From Osedax fenrisi (lineage: Eukaryota; Annelida; Polychaeta; Sabellida; Siboglinidae): a stretch of DNA of 64,000 bases. The position numbers and the translations under genes were made by a program. Below are positions 27,392 through 39,025 of the stretch, piece after piece. The notes beneath the pieces were generated by a model. The model did not search any database. It was given only the letters and a program-made list of their open reading frames with translations, and was not told where the DNA came from. Every line of letters starts with the position of its first letter. Positions within the stretch are counted from its first letter, which is position 1. The stretch lies in assembly GCA_964019155.1 (NCBI GenBank), contig OZ025239.1, forward strand, positions 8,144,763 through 8,208,762. Reading direction: 5' to 3'.

Positions 27392-30300
27392 CATACAAAA
27401 TATGGCTTATTTTATAATGATATTTCTATAGAAAGTAACAATAATTTTTAATTATATTTATGAAAATATCATTCTATTTAATTACTTATATATATAATCT
27501 ATATAATTATTATTATAGCTATAATATTTTTTTCTAATTATACATTTATATATTCATAGTTGGAATGAAACTATTTTTTCGAGTAAACAGCATTTGAAGT
27601 TTAAAATTTAAATCAAAATGTAATATATAATAATTTGGTTAATAATATCTTACTTTAAATAGAGCTCTTTAATTGGTCTGTAACATCACATGATACAGTA
27701 TTTATTATAAAGATAATATAAAATAAATAAATTTAAACAATTTGGTTTTTATTTTATTTAAATTTTCAGTTATAAAAGATTATAAAATAATACACATTAA
27801 TAAGCCAAGTAGATTTGATGAATTCAATATTTATTCTATCATAGCACATTCAAAAAACTACTTTTTTATCCAGGCTTAAAAACTGGCTTTTATATCATTT
27901 ATAGATTGTTTTCATGGATAATTTGTTGATTGATACTAAAATACATATTATATAGTAGTATTACGTAGTGAAATACAAAATAAATAAAGTTATGTTGTCG
28001 TTTTAACTGTGGGATACCCCTTACTAGCCAATATAGTGATGTTCAACTATTAAAAATAGTTATATTTGTTTGTATATATTTATTTGAATTAATTTTCTGG
28101 AAACAAATTGACTCTAATCTAATTTACAGTTACATATAGTGGCGAATCTTGTGATACATATAGTGAACTATTAGCCTACCTTACACATGGCGTAACAGAA
28201 TGTAGTGAACAAGCAGATGTCGGGATATTCCGGAACGTCCTCTTCAATGGCGTCCTCTATCTTCTCGTCTATTGCCTGTAGTGGTTACGTAATAGGTAGG
28301 TAATGGTTACACGGTAGGTTTCACGCCAGAGTATTAATACCCACACGTGAATTTAGTGTCGGTGGAATAACGACTAGAAACTAGTCGTAGATAGAGTTTC
28401 GTCTAGGCGTTGATGCTGCTGCTACTACTACTACTACTGCTACTGCTACTACTACTACTACTACTGCTGCTGCTACTACTAATAGGGTAACCTAGGTCAA
28501 GAGTGATTTTATTTACCAGATCATATCAAGTCGTTGTAGATTATAAAGATATGATGTTCATGACACTATTTTAGTAATACAAATATATTTTGGTTCAATA
28601 TTGGTGACGCGCTGAAGATTTTTAAAAATAATAATAATTGTATTGTTCATGTAAACAAGGACATTTATTTGAATTTTATAAATTTTATTTGTATTTGTAA
28701 AATTTATCGTAATGGAACAATATAAGGAGTACATTTCTTAAAAACTATATTCTTCTAATAGAATACATATATAGAAAATATTATTTATAGTATCCCTAAT
28801 TACAATAATAGTTCTTGTATAATTAATTTAAACAATAAAATAAAATGTATATATATAAGTTTTATTAAAATTAGGTCACTTTGATATTTTATTAAAATTA
28901 TAAAACGTTATTTTTTTTAATATATACTTTATAATACTTATACGCTAAAAATTAGAATCTTAAGATGAGATAGAAAAAATATGAAAATATGTATAATACC
29001 TACTCCACAGAAAAAAAGGGAATTGATTGATGATTTTTAACAACATTAAAGATATTTGACATGGTAGTTATAATTTGTTAAGCCAAATTGTTATATATAG
29101 TGATTAATGAATTGGTTTTATATTATATACAATATAAAGTTATCAAATATAATGATTCTATAAAAAAGGATGAGAGGTCAACAAAAATTCTGGAAAATCC
29201 TATAAATTAAAAAAAAATTAATTTGGTTATGAATTTGATATTATTCATAGGAACTATACACATTACACATATTCTGAAAATGTTATGATTGTAGCTTAAT
29301 TATAAATGTGAAAAATATACATATTTATGTTTTTTTTAGTATTTTCCTATCTATTCCCATGTTAAATGTTGTTAAATGTTTGACCAGAATGGCCCAATTT
29401 AAAAAATGACCTAAATTGAAAAAAAAATTATTTGGATATTCTCTATACCCATATTTAAATGATCATAAAATAGAAGTCGAATCCATAATCGCCATCGTGT
29501 TTAACATCACTGTCAACCTAGGTGGCGCCACCACTACTACTGCGTTACCTTCTGTAGTTCATTGTCAGCATCCACCACCAACACTAGAACTCTCTTCACG
29601 ATAAACTTCGCGACGTGGCAGTATTCTGTAGGAGGTGGTGGAGGCTAGGCGTTATGGGCAACTACTCAATGTATCTATACATTCATGCTCATATAATATA
29701 TATATATATATATATATATAGATAGATAGATAGATAGATAGATCAAAAGTTTATTGAATTACTGGTTATATATAAAGAAAGTTATAATTATATATAAACA
29801 TATAATGATATAACATATATAAACAAAATATATAAATGTGATAACAGTAAGAAAAAACGACACGATATAAAAAAATAAGAAATAAACAGAGAAGTAAAAT
29901 AAAAATAAAACATTGGATTATACGAGCCGTTGAAATATATATAGTATATATAATATATTATATATTTGATAAGAGACTCAAGTTTATATGAATTGCATCT
30001 AGTGGTTGTCATGGAAATCAGCAGAAATAGGCATAATTCATAGTATCGGAAGAATTGATATTATGAAATATGTGTGAATAATCTCAATTCTTATATATAT
30101 ATATATATATATATTAGCGTATTACATCATTGTTACATCGTAGGCCGCGCATGATTACATTGTGATTGTTAACCTTTTCCTGATTTCTGTACTTTATCGC
30201 AAAGGTTTATCACTTTTCCAGCCAGGAGTTCATTCTCGCTGTATTATTTAATATGTGATTACTTAAAATATATATATACAAAATTAGTATTATAAATATA

Positions 30301-31408
30301 ACAGTTTTTTCTTTGTCATTATTTATACATGGATAGTTTGCATGCAATTGTTATTTGAAGTTTTCATATAGATAAATTAATTATTATAATATTGTACATA
30401 TACATAAACATAAAATATATATATGGCATTATTTAGACTGAAATATATGTTTAGCTTGTAAATATGTTAACAAAATATTACTTTATTTTTCAACATAAAT
30501 GTTCTCAGTAACTTTTTTTTATGATAAGTAATGTTACTAAAATTACATTAATATCTTTTATATTATTGAATATTTTTTGATAAAACCTTCTGCAATGGAA
30601 ATATATTTATATATTGATTAAAAACAATAAAATAAAATTTATAAATTTATAAAAATAAAATATATATATATATGACATTATTTAGAATAATATCTATTAA
30701 TTTATAATTTGATTAATAATAATTTCAAAATTATATGTGATATATATATATATTAATATTAATTTATAACATACTTGTATATATTTATATAGAATTTTGT
30801 TTTATTGCACATAAAGCCATATTTATTAGCTATATATAGAAGAAAAAAAGTAGGTCATTAGCTACTATAGATAAGAAATTGAACCATATTACATAATAAT
30901 ACTCCAAGCCTATTTCTCCTATCTTTTAACATGGTGAATTATATTATTGCTATATTTATCGGCAATGTCACACTTAAATGAAAAAGTAATAATTATAAAT
31001 TAGAAATGAATTTAAAAATAAATCATGAAATCATGTATCTATATTAAATATTACTTACTTATATAATATATGATTATCTCATATTTAACATTTGTTGAAC
31101 AATAAGGAAAATAGAATATAACAGAATATAACATGATATAACTCTTCAGATAATTATAAAATCATTATTAATTATATAAAATTAATAATTAATTATAGGA
31201 TACAAAATAATTAATAATAAAATGTAATACTGCTAACTTAGTGGTAATTCCTTCCATTAAATTGATAAATGCAGTGGTCAGCTCAATATTGATCTTGCAA
31301 AAATGTAAGTAAACCTCCAATCCTGTGATGATAAAGTAGGTTAAAATAATAATATTAAGACATTTAAATAATATATATAAAATATAATATAAATAATATT
31401 TAGTGTAC

Positions 31409-31481
<73 letters not shown>

Positions 31482-32573
31482 TATGAAATATATAAATATA
31501 TTGAAAACAAAATATTTTATATAAATATATAATCTAAATATATAAAAGTAAATATGTTGGAAATTTGCTAAATAATAAATGCTTGACCATTTATAGTGAA
31601 AGTTATATTTAATATTGAAATTAATATATATTTATCATTACTTTTATATACGAGATTCAAAAAAACCAAAATAACCGTCAAAAAAACCGAACAACCCTGT
31701 TTAGAAGTGATCTTATATAATTGTGTATAAATAAATGATCGGCTCTCGTTAAAACCATGGATGTCTTAATATGAGATCGGCTTCGAAGTCGCATTAAAGC
31801 CTAAGGTTATAAGTGAAAAATTCATCTAAATTCCTGGAAGGGATGAATCGGACTCCACCGAAATAAAAATAACCCCAAATATAATAATAATAATAATACA
31901 AATGTATACAATGTATACAGTACGTAAACAGGTGGGTACGCTAGTGTGCGCATAAACCTAGGTTCATCGGGAACGTGAGGAATTGATTATGCATCATCGT
32001 GATCGAACAAGTTATCTTATCCAAGTAAATCTCCATATCCTACAACGTAACGATAGAGTTAATTATGTATAAATAAACGACCGGCTCTCGTTAAATCGCG
32101 GATGCCTTAATATGAAAACGGCTTCGAAGTGACATTAGAGCTATATGTGGTTATAAGTGAAAACTTCGTCTAAGTTCGTGGGATGAAAGGACTCCACCAA
32201 AATAACGATAACATGCTCTGGTTACTACTATTAAATGGTGGCGTTAGTTAGCCTATGTGGTCAGGTGATGGCTAACACTTTAATGCATTAGATGCGTAGT
32301 TCATATCAATGTAACGCAAGGGCTCATTAAAGTTATTATTATTATTATTATTAAATATAATACTTTTTTCTTAACTCCCTCGGTACGGGTAGTTAAATAG
32401 TAAATTAATAGTTTGAAGTGATTATTACATACGTATTCTAATGTTATTACATGGATACGCTGCGAACCTCTACTTTGAATGTGGTGTGACCGTTTGCCAT
32501 GATCATGAACATTGTGGTGACCTGCTTCATCGAGTTCACATTCTCCACTGTTGTGGTTCGAGGGAAGTGGTTA

Positions 32574-32648
<75 letters not shown>

Positions 32649-33661
32649 CAGTAGTAGTAGTGATGGTAGTGGTAATGATAGTGGTGGTGGTGGTAGATAG
32701 GTAGATAGATGATTTTATTTGCCTCTATTAAATTACACAATTGTAACAGCGTGTGAACAAAGTGTACATAGACAACAATAGTAATAACTAGTAAAGTGCA
32801 GACACATTTACAAAGTAGCGGAATAGAATATGATATGAACATCTAGAGGTCGTTAGTAATTCAATGTTGGTTCGAGGCTAGTGCTAGAGGTATCGTAATG
32901 GTTGTAAAGGATGGAGGGAGTCGGTTGCAGAGGTGGCTAGCGCAAACAGACGCTAACATTGCCCGAGTTATTTATACGAAAATATGCCGTTGCGAGCGTA
33001 TTTCATTCGCGGCGAATTTAAATAATAAACTCATTACGATAATAATAGTAATTTAGTTACTAAATATTATTTCATTTCGAGAGATTACGCGACCTACAGA
33101 TGTCAATAGGTGTAATCGTTAAAAGCAGACATCTACGTACCAATATCTTGTATCTGGATGCACTAAATTGTTACCTAATATGTGCGGTAGTAATTAAACA
33201 AGTCGACGGTGTAACACGCTAGATGTACAACCTATCGATGGCACCATATCACTCCATCCGCATTATTCCTATCCGATGTTTATATTCAATATTTACTCAT
33301 CGATTTATCGCTTTATTTATCTAGATTATGTTTCTATAAAACGTTCGCCGGTCAGTTATTAGTATGATACATGATATTGATATAATGGATGATATATAGT
33401 AATAATATAATGGATGATATATAATAATAATATAATGGACGATATATAATAATAAATGACTATAATTTACTGTGGTTTGGCGCTATAGATACAAAATAAA
33501 CTAAGTGAGTGGCGCTTCGATATTAAGACGTAACCAGTTGCATCATCCGTAACAAAGTAGGTACCTACGTGAGGTACAGTGTACCGTTACGCTAGTGATT
33601 TACTAACGTATGATACTCCAGAATTCCCTCAAACTATTGCCCTGTGCGCCGTAGTTGATAT
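19569..33661 (-). CDS. CCNDBP1: CCNDBP1/GCIP-like protein, nine exons, 5' end not found
   Basis: Exons on the minus strand, in transcript order: 33608-33661, 32491-32547, 31238-31322, 30174-30238, 29549-29625, 28180-28275, 26887-26982, 24169-24287, 19569-19665 (stop TAG 19569-19571). Every junction is GT-AG and every phase matches, giving 247 continuous codons. The order of motifs follows cyclin-D1-binding protein 1: REFW with a following VTT, a FC..I block with GITT, an acidic AIDEKIEDAIEED segment, and the diagnostic ELVDDI...VTLRI..IKLINVLEI helix pair near the C-terminus. That family forms alpha-catenin/vinculin-like helical bundles and is reported to bind cyclin D1 and HLH factors. The protein is shorter than the human one (about 360 residues). 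The exon with the start codon must lie above 33661; I could not find it. The introns host a LINE, MITEs and minisatellites. The family call rests on remembered consensus; the exon structure is firmer than the name. Confidence 0.78.
19711..19767. repeat. (CA)n microsatellite at the LINE 5' junction
   Basis: Interrupted CA repeat directly joined to the truncated 5' end of the LINE at 19768. On the minus strand it supplies part of the GT-rich tract ahead of the last CCNDBP1-like exon. Confidence 0.85.
19768..21547 (+). CDS. LINE ORF2 fragment: reverse transcriptase and C-terminal domain
   Basis: 592 codons open without a break. RT motifs in order: SNYRPISNLSTLSK, HKSTETAMIH, VILLDLSAAFDTLDHN, HGVPQGSVLGPLLFNIYL, YADDIQLH (YADD at 20714-20725) and NLGILIDPTLQF. 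The C-terminus carries APKIWNDLPHHIRS and TFKSKLKTYLF. All catalytic aspartates are present. The frame can be extended upstream through the CA repeat to an ATG at 19691, but that part is host DNA. It is a relative of the LINE at 11900-16671, with clearly different sequence, hence a second family. Without the endonuclease it cannot move by itself. Confidence 0.88.
19768..21640 (+). mobile_element. 5'-truncated CR1/Rex-like LINE in CCNDBP1-like intron (antisense)
   Basis: The copy lacks ORF1 and the endonuclease, starts mid ORF2, and keeps an open reverse-transcriptase frame to 21547. A short 3' UTR (AAAGCACGTCCG...) and a tail of GGTAACA repeats (about 21610-21630) follow. It lies antisense inside the 4.5-kb last intron of the CCNDBP1-like gene. 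Confidence 0.85.
21672..21868. repeat. two tandem copies of a ~98-base AT-rich unit
   Basis: TTATAAATTGAAATATTTTA through GAATTCGTTTATTTTATATA occurs twice back to back, separated by a TA run. Confidence 0.85.
22364..23402. mobile_element. 1.04-kb MITE with ~80-base terminal inverted repeats
   Basis: The left end GGGTGTTCACATCAATTCCG is mirrored exactly at the right end (CGGAATTGATGTGAACACCC). The match runs about 80 bases inwards through AACGTACGTGTAACTGCAACTTC and a GAATGAATCATTTGAAG block. TA lies on both sides (22362-22363 and 23403-23404). The interior is AT-rich with three tandem copies of an ATAGTTATTCGATAAGTTATA unit (about 22905-23135) and a doubled TTCTAGCTGTTCTCTC unit (23187-23245). 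There is no coding capacity. It sits in the last CCNDBP1-like intron. Confidence 0.88.
23970..24168. other. C-rich intronic stretch
   Basis: Two poly-C runs (about 23984-23992 and 24027-24035) in otherwise ordinary intron. Nothing else is recognised. Confidence 0.4.
24275..24765. repeat. minisatellite made of a splice acceptor plus exon start (12 units)
   Basis: Units of about 37-43 bases contain TTCACTGATCTAGAG followed by a G-rich run and CGTGTCGCGGTTAG. On the minus strand each unit reads pyrimidine tract, CTCTAG, then ATCAGTGAACTA. The unit nearest the gene is the real acceptor of exon 24169-24287, and the other eleven repeat it within the upstream intron. A diverged unit (TTCACTGATATAGAGAAAGG) occurs near 26788. 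Confidence 0.92.
27000..27250. repeat. minisatellite, unit about 20-22 bases
   Basis: Irregular repeats of TTATTACAGGTTATATAGGG and variants in the CCNDBP1-like intron just upstream of exon 26887-26982. Confidence 0.9.
28408..28484. repeat. (CTA/CTG)n trinucleotide tract
   Basis: Mixed GCT/ACT triplets in an intron, about 130 bases upstream (in transcript sense) of exon 28180-28275. It uses the same TAC/CTA register as the LINE tails in this window. Confidence 0.85.
29700..30015 (-). mobile_element. retroelement 3' end with (GATA)n tail, minus strand
   Basis: On the minus strand an AATTCAATAAACTTTTGATC segment is followed by ATCT repeats (GATA on plus, about 29720-29742). The AATAAACTTT-plus-microsatellite ending matches the LINE fragment at 130-500. 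It lies in the intron between exons 30174-30238 and 29549-29625. Confidence 0.5.
31393..31485. repeat. (TA)n microsatellite
   Basis: Long TA run with one TGTA interruption, in a CCNDBP1-like intron. Confidence 0.9.
31719..31876 (+). repeat. dispersed repeat, copy 1 of a direct pair
   Basis: GTATAAATAAATGATCGGCTCTCGTTAAA through GGACTCCACCGAAATAA recurs at 32062-32210 with scattered differences, each copy containing CGGCTTCGAAGT and TATAAGTGAAAA. Microsatellite tails ((AAT)n at about 31880-31898 and (ATT)n at about 32334-32355) follow the copies. That suggests short retroelement 3' ends on the plus strand. Confidence 0.7.
32062..32355 (+). repeat. dispersed repeat, copy 2, ending in (ATT)n
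   Basis: Homologous to 31719-31876 over its first 150 bases, then GGCTCATTAAAG followed by an (ATT)n tail, a typical CR1-type ending. Confidence 0.65.
32572..32950 (-). mobile_element. (TAG)n array and retroelement 3' end, minus strand
   Basis: A (TAGTAG)n run (about 32573-32660) passes into GATAGATA and then GATTTTATTTGCCTC and a ~200-base moderately GC-rich segment. On the minus strand this reads as an element body, an AATAAA-like end and a microsatellite tail. It sits directly upstream (in transcript sense) of the acceptor of exon 32491-32547. The poly-Val frame here is spurious. Confidence 0.45.
33365..33465. repeat. three-unit minisatellite (about 27 bases)
   Basis: ATATAATGGATGATATATA recurs three times with AATAATA spacers. 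Confidence 0.85.
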
Positions 33662-33667
33662 CTGTTG

Positions 33668-33690
33668 AGTGTGTGTGTGTGTGTGTGTTA
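33668..33690. repeat. (GT)n microsatellite
   Basis: GT run just upstream (in minus sense) of the acceptor of exon 33608-33661. Confidence 0.85.
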
Positions 33691-33723
33691 TTAGACAGGC
33701 AGGAGTAATGTAGGCGTTAATAC

Positions 33724-33898
33724 TAGTGATGTAAATGATGCCGAGCCGAGAATTTTTGTTTTAGATGCCGAGCAGACTTTCATTTTCGGAAAAAAAAACG
33801 AGCTTAAGCCAAGATTCTAACAAAACGAGCCCGAGCCGAGACTTTAGGTAACTGAGACTGAATCGATGCTTTAGATTTGAGCATCATTTACATCACTA
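33724..33898. mobile_element. 175-base hAT-type MITE
   Basis: Terminal inverted repeats TAGTGATGTAAATGATGC and GCATCATTTACATCACTA, flanked by 8-base near-identical duplications GTTAATAC (33716-33723) and GTTACTAC (33899-33906). The 8-base target and the TAGTGATGTA terminus are those of hAT elements. The interior holds CCGAGCCGAG words and has no coding capacity. Confidence 0.85.
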
Positions 33899-34193
33899 GT
33901 TACTACTATATAGTAATGTTATGATGTTTAATCAATATAATTTATTAATATTATTATTATTTAATTAAATTACCGTAATTTCTAATAAAACTTTACTCGT
34001 TCATGATTCCGATTATAAAATAAATTATCTAGAAATATGATGAACCTAATACCTATAATTCAATATAGTATTACTATAATAACTATACTATAGTACGGAA
34101 GCATTATTACAGATAATTAAACTTATTATACTAATTTAGGAAGTTAATTCACGTATAATAGAATATGTATTAACAGTGTGTTAAGGGTGATCA

Positions 34194-35357
34194 CAAAATA
34201 AAAAAATAATGATAGTTTTTATCATATAGAGATTTTTATTCTAAGAACAATACAATTCTCGGATTTTATTTTTATTTAGTTCTAAACACTGCGCACGACC
34301 TTCAAAGTTTCGTAAAAATTTCAAAATAAATTTTTCAGAAATAAATATTTCCCTTTTTTCCCATTTTACCCAACCCATGACTCTACGATTACGTAGATCT
34401 ATTGTTATTATTTTATTTTGAACTTTTATATTTCTTATTTTTAATGTTCATCTGTATATCAACCTATTACTAATTATTATATAATCGATATGAACAATAT
34501 TGTTATAATCGATTTTCGGAATATCATATAGGCTATAGCCATACTCAAACGGTTAAAAGAACCATATAAATGATATCAAACACATATAAGTGTCTTTCTG
34601 ACCCAATTGAGCGAGATGGACGGATCCATATTATACTAATTGAATGGCAGATAATTCATTCATATAAATATAAAATCTAAAAAAGATTTTAAAAAATAAA
34701 TATTATTCTTTATATTTCTATATATTTTAATTATACATAAACAAATTATAAAAATTTACCATCGATTGGAAATGTAAGCAATATATATTTTAAAATAATA
34801 TCGATATAAAATTTAAAAAAAATATTGAAAATTGAATAAAATTCTAGGAAAAAACTATTTTGTTTGCAAAAATGATTATAAGAAAAACTGATTTTTTTTT
34901 TTTGTAAATAAACTATTTATTTAGTTTTTATATCATATTTATATTATATTTATATATGTTTTAAATTTTAAAAATATTTTAATTGGAAAAAACAAGTATG
35001 TTTTGCCTTTCTAGGAAAATCCTCGCAATTTCTAGGATTTTTTTCTTACAAATAAAATGTTGTAATATTTTATTATATATTTATATGATAAACAATTTTC
35101 CAATGTTTCATCAAAATATATTCATTATATGTGTTTTAATTCCAATATTTATATATTTTGGTAAAAAAACAATGAAATCGTATCTCTTTCAATGCAAATT
35201 ATACGTAATCTTAAAAGCGCGGGCGACATTTCAAAAATTGTTCAAATTGGGCCACTTTTTTTTGTAACTTACTTTTTGTTTTATTCTCTATAAGATATTT
35301 ACTAGAGCCTTTAGTATACTTACAAATTTCACAAATGTTGGTTCCTATGATCACCCT
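34194..35357. mobile_element. 1.16-kb TIR element with TA flanks
   Basis: Ends AGGGTGATCA and TGATCACCCT bounded by TA on both sides. The subterminal parts both contain a GCGC-bearing, CAAA-rich segment. The 94-codon frame inside (34983-35267) shows no family features. Probably a non-autonomous TA-inserting element. Confidence 0.55.
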
Positions 35358-35360
35358 TAC

Positions 35361-38300
35361 GGTGTGTATTACGCATAGAATACACATTCGTTTATATTTT
35401 ATCAGATTTAAGGGGATACCTCATAGCTGAAATTTGGTAAAATCAAAAAAAAAGTAAAATAAATAATAACGAAAAAAAGCTAGAACTGTTATAAAAAGAA
35501 TATAATGTGAATATATAAATGTAATATAGTGTGTTTTATATATTGAAATATACTAATTTATTTTTATATAATTGTAAAATAATGTGTTTTATATATAAAA
35601 TATAATATATATACAATAACTAATGAATTCATAATATGTATATAAATGTAATAAATATAAAATAATGTGTTTTATATATTGAATTATAATATATTTATAT
35701 AAATAAGGTTTTATTTATTGAATTATTGAATTTATAATTGAAAAACTTTGAATACAATTTACTCTAAATAATTTTTTATCAATACCTATAAACTTCAAAT
35801 GCTAGATTGCAAAGAGTAGATTCTCTTTGAATATGAATACAATCAATCTAATTTTTCTTGATATATATAAATAACATTTATAAGAATATAGTAATGCTTC
35901 GATAACAGTGTTTGTTGTTATACATTATATTTTATATGCCATTATATGAACATATATATATAAATAATATATAAATACATATATATAAATAATATAAAAC
36001 ATTTATTAGAAAAAAATCTCATTTTATAGTAGCTATATATATCCTTAGTATAATGTAAACATTTCACATATATTTATACAATATTCATTGAGTTAAAAGT
36101 TTTTGAATAACACTATGAATTTCCTATCTAATACATGTAAAATAAACAAAATGGCGACGGTATACGGCCTCCCCTTAATCTACAATATTCGTATATATTT
36201 TAATTATCTTTATATAATTTGATGCGGTCATATAGTTTAATTGAATTCACTTCATATAATCATCGTAAAAACAAGTTTTATAATAATATACATTTTTGAA
36301 ATAGATTTTTATAATATACGCCGTAAAAAATAATTAACACACAAATTATAAAAATAGGACTAGAACTTTTTTTAAATTAATAAAATGTAATATCAGAAAA
36401 CTCAATAATTTTGAAATAATATTTTAATAAAATAAAGTAAAAGAGAATAATGTACGTTTAATATTCAACTTTCTTAATAATGATATAAATGTAAATAATA
36501 TTATATGTGATACCAGGTATGAATTTTATATTTCATTAAAAATATATCATTATACTAAATTTTAATCACAATATGTATTTCACTATTCAAATGATGGATT
36601 ATATTGATAACAAATACAGAAACTAATATATGTTACGATTGAAAATCATTGCTGTTATTAATAAAATGTGTGATCTTCGCAACTGACCAAGTGCAAGTAC
36701 GTGTATTTTACAATCGCGTGAGTTGAAATATGCACGGTTATAAAATAAATATTAAAGTAAATATAAGTGAAATAGTTAATCCTAATCAAATAGTAATCCT
36801 CTACTAAATCATATATCTATATATGAATGCACACGAATATATACACATATATATATATATATATAATTATATATAAATATATATATATATATATTTATTT
36901 AATTAGCAATATTCTCATATGTATTTGCTACACACATTCAGAGATATACTATGTAATACATGATATACATACTTATTTTGCAATACGAGACTACGTTGTA
37001 TATTTATGAATGTGAAATAAATATATATATATATCAATGCAATGCTGATGATTCATTTAGAGGCGTAACAAATCACTTGATGTAGAGGCTTAAAAATAAT
37101 TAATTTTTATCGTGCAGAATTTTTAAGTTCATATCATTGGACCTTTGTGAAGATACAAAAGTTTTTTCTGTAATTATATTTCCAAATTAGATTAAATTAT
37201 TAATTAGCGTGCGTTTCATTATAGGATCAACGGAACAAATCGTTAAATCCTTATCCAATTTCTGAACGATATAAAATTTATGTTAAAAATAATATCCTTC
37301 ATAGATTCTAAATTCAAATGTTGTAATTAATTCGACATAATTTATTCAGTATTGGTATAACACCGAAATTAAGAAGATATTTCTCATACATTTATTTATC
37401 TTACAGATATACTATTAGGTATTAATAGGTAATAATATAAATAATATAATAAATTGTATGAATTTGAAATTAATTGAAATAATTTACAATATTACTGCGT
37501 GGTTATAATACAGAATTATATGCAGATTATAACGCATCCCAGACTCGACTATTATCTGAATTCGAAAGGCCGATATTATGTAAATGTATTACTGCGAAGG
37601 AGAGAATAAATCTGCTAACAAAATATAAGCGATGAAGAATTATTAATTCCGCGAATAGTGAATAGTGAATGGATGGACACGAAGCACCGTCAATTTGAAC
37701 TGAATACAAATTATTTATCGCTGCTGGCGAGTGTATGTGTTTTCTACATACAACTAACATTCACGGACGCTGAACACTAATTATTATTACTAATAGTAGT
37801 AGTATTTATCGTAGTTAATAATGCTTACATAGTGAATACACCATAGTTGTCCAGTCGACCATTATGTATTGTATTATACAAGCGCCAGGCACCATTTACA
37901 TTATTGCCCCCTAGCATATATTACTATACTGTATATGGCTTTTTATTTAAAATACGGTCCTTCGCAGTAAAAACCAATAGTGAATACAAAAGCATGACAC
38001 GCGTTAGATTTGATATCGATATAAATGATATCTATCGTTATCGATAGGTGTTGTTATATATATAAATTTATATATATATATTGCCAAATATAATATCAAT
38101 AAATATTTCGGGGAATATAATTTAAACAAAATTGTTTTAAATTTGTCCAATATACATAATACTGGGTTATAATTATTATAAGTATTATAATTATAACCCA
38201 GTATTATAATAATAATCCCCAAATAGTTTATTCATCGCTCAGTGGAATTGTAATCATCATTTAAACATAACATCTAAATGATTATAATACGGTTAACATA

Positions 38301-38765
38301 CTAATAATATCTTGTTATATATACATTTAATTATTTAAATTATTTTATTAAATTAATTCAATTATATGTTCACTTTTTTTAATTATTTGTAACAAATTAT
38401 GTTTAAAAATAATATTATAATTTTAAATTTTAATTTATAAATTAAATTTATAAATTAATTTAATAAAATATTAGAATAACTGATATACCAGCGTATATTG
38501 GAAAGGACACTTCTTCTATATACGATCTCCATTTATTTGTATGTTGTACAATTAATTCATTTACAGTAGTCATTATAAATATGCGAAAATAGGTTATAAT
38601 TATATTGTAATTTACAATATAAATATTTAAATTGAATCACAAAAAAAAATACAAAGATATTTTATACAATAATTATTAAAATGGATACAATTTAACTCGT
38701 CTTATTTTAAATAGTCCAATATTTTACCTTATACTTAAATACTTAAATACTTAAATACTTAATAC
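35361..38765. other. AT-rich intergenic stretch
   Basis: TA microsatellites near 36848-36895 and scattered short frames. A 45-base palindromic segment built on TTATAATTATAACCCAGTAT lies near 38163-38215. The missing first exon of the CCNDBP1-like gene may be here, but no ATG-led segment with the right donor phase was found. Confidence 0.5.
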
Positions 38766-39025
38766 GTAACCCAGTAAACAGTAATAATCTCATAATAGCA
38801 GCATAACAGCATATTTAATAGCCTCATATGTTTAATTGTGCTATTATGCTGCTATTATGTTGCCATTAAATGTTTATTATACAGCATAATTGATGCTGTT
38901 ATTAATTTATCATGCTATTATGCTGCTGTTATGTTGCTATTTAAAGTCTATTAGGCTATTATTATGCTGCTATTAATTTTAAAAGTATATTATGCTGCTA
39001 TTATGTTGCTATTATTATAATATTT
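38766..39025. repeat. third copy of the AGCAGCATAATAGC palindrome family
   Basis: Starts AACCCAGTAAACAGTAATAA, then ATAGCAGCATAACAGCATAT, a GCCTCATATGTTTA block and repeated GCTATTATGCTGCTATTA words. It is diverged and the right arm is incomplete. Confidence 0.7.

Noticed and set aside
34983..35267. 94-codon frame as a transposase remnant
   Set aside because: No recognisable motif. It is low-complexity sequence inside a non-autonomous element.
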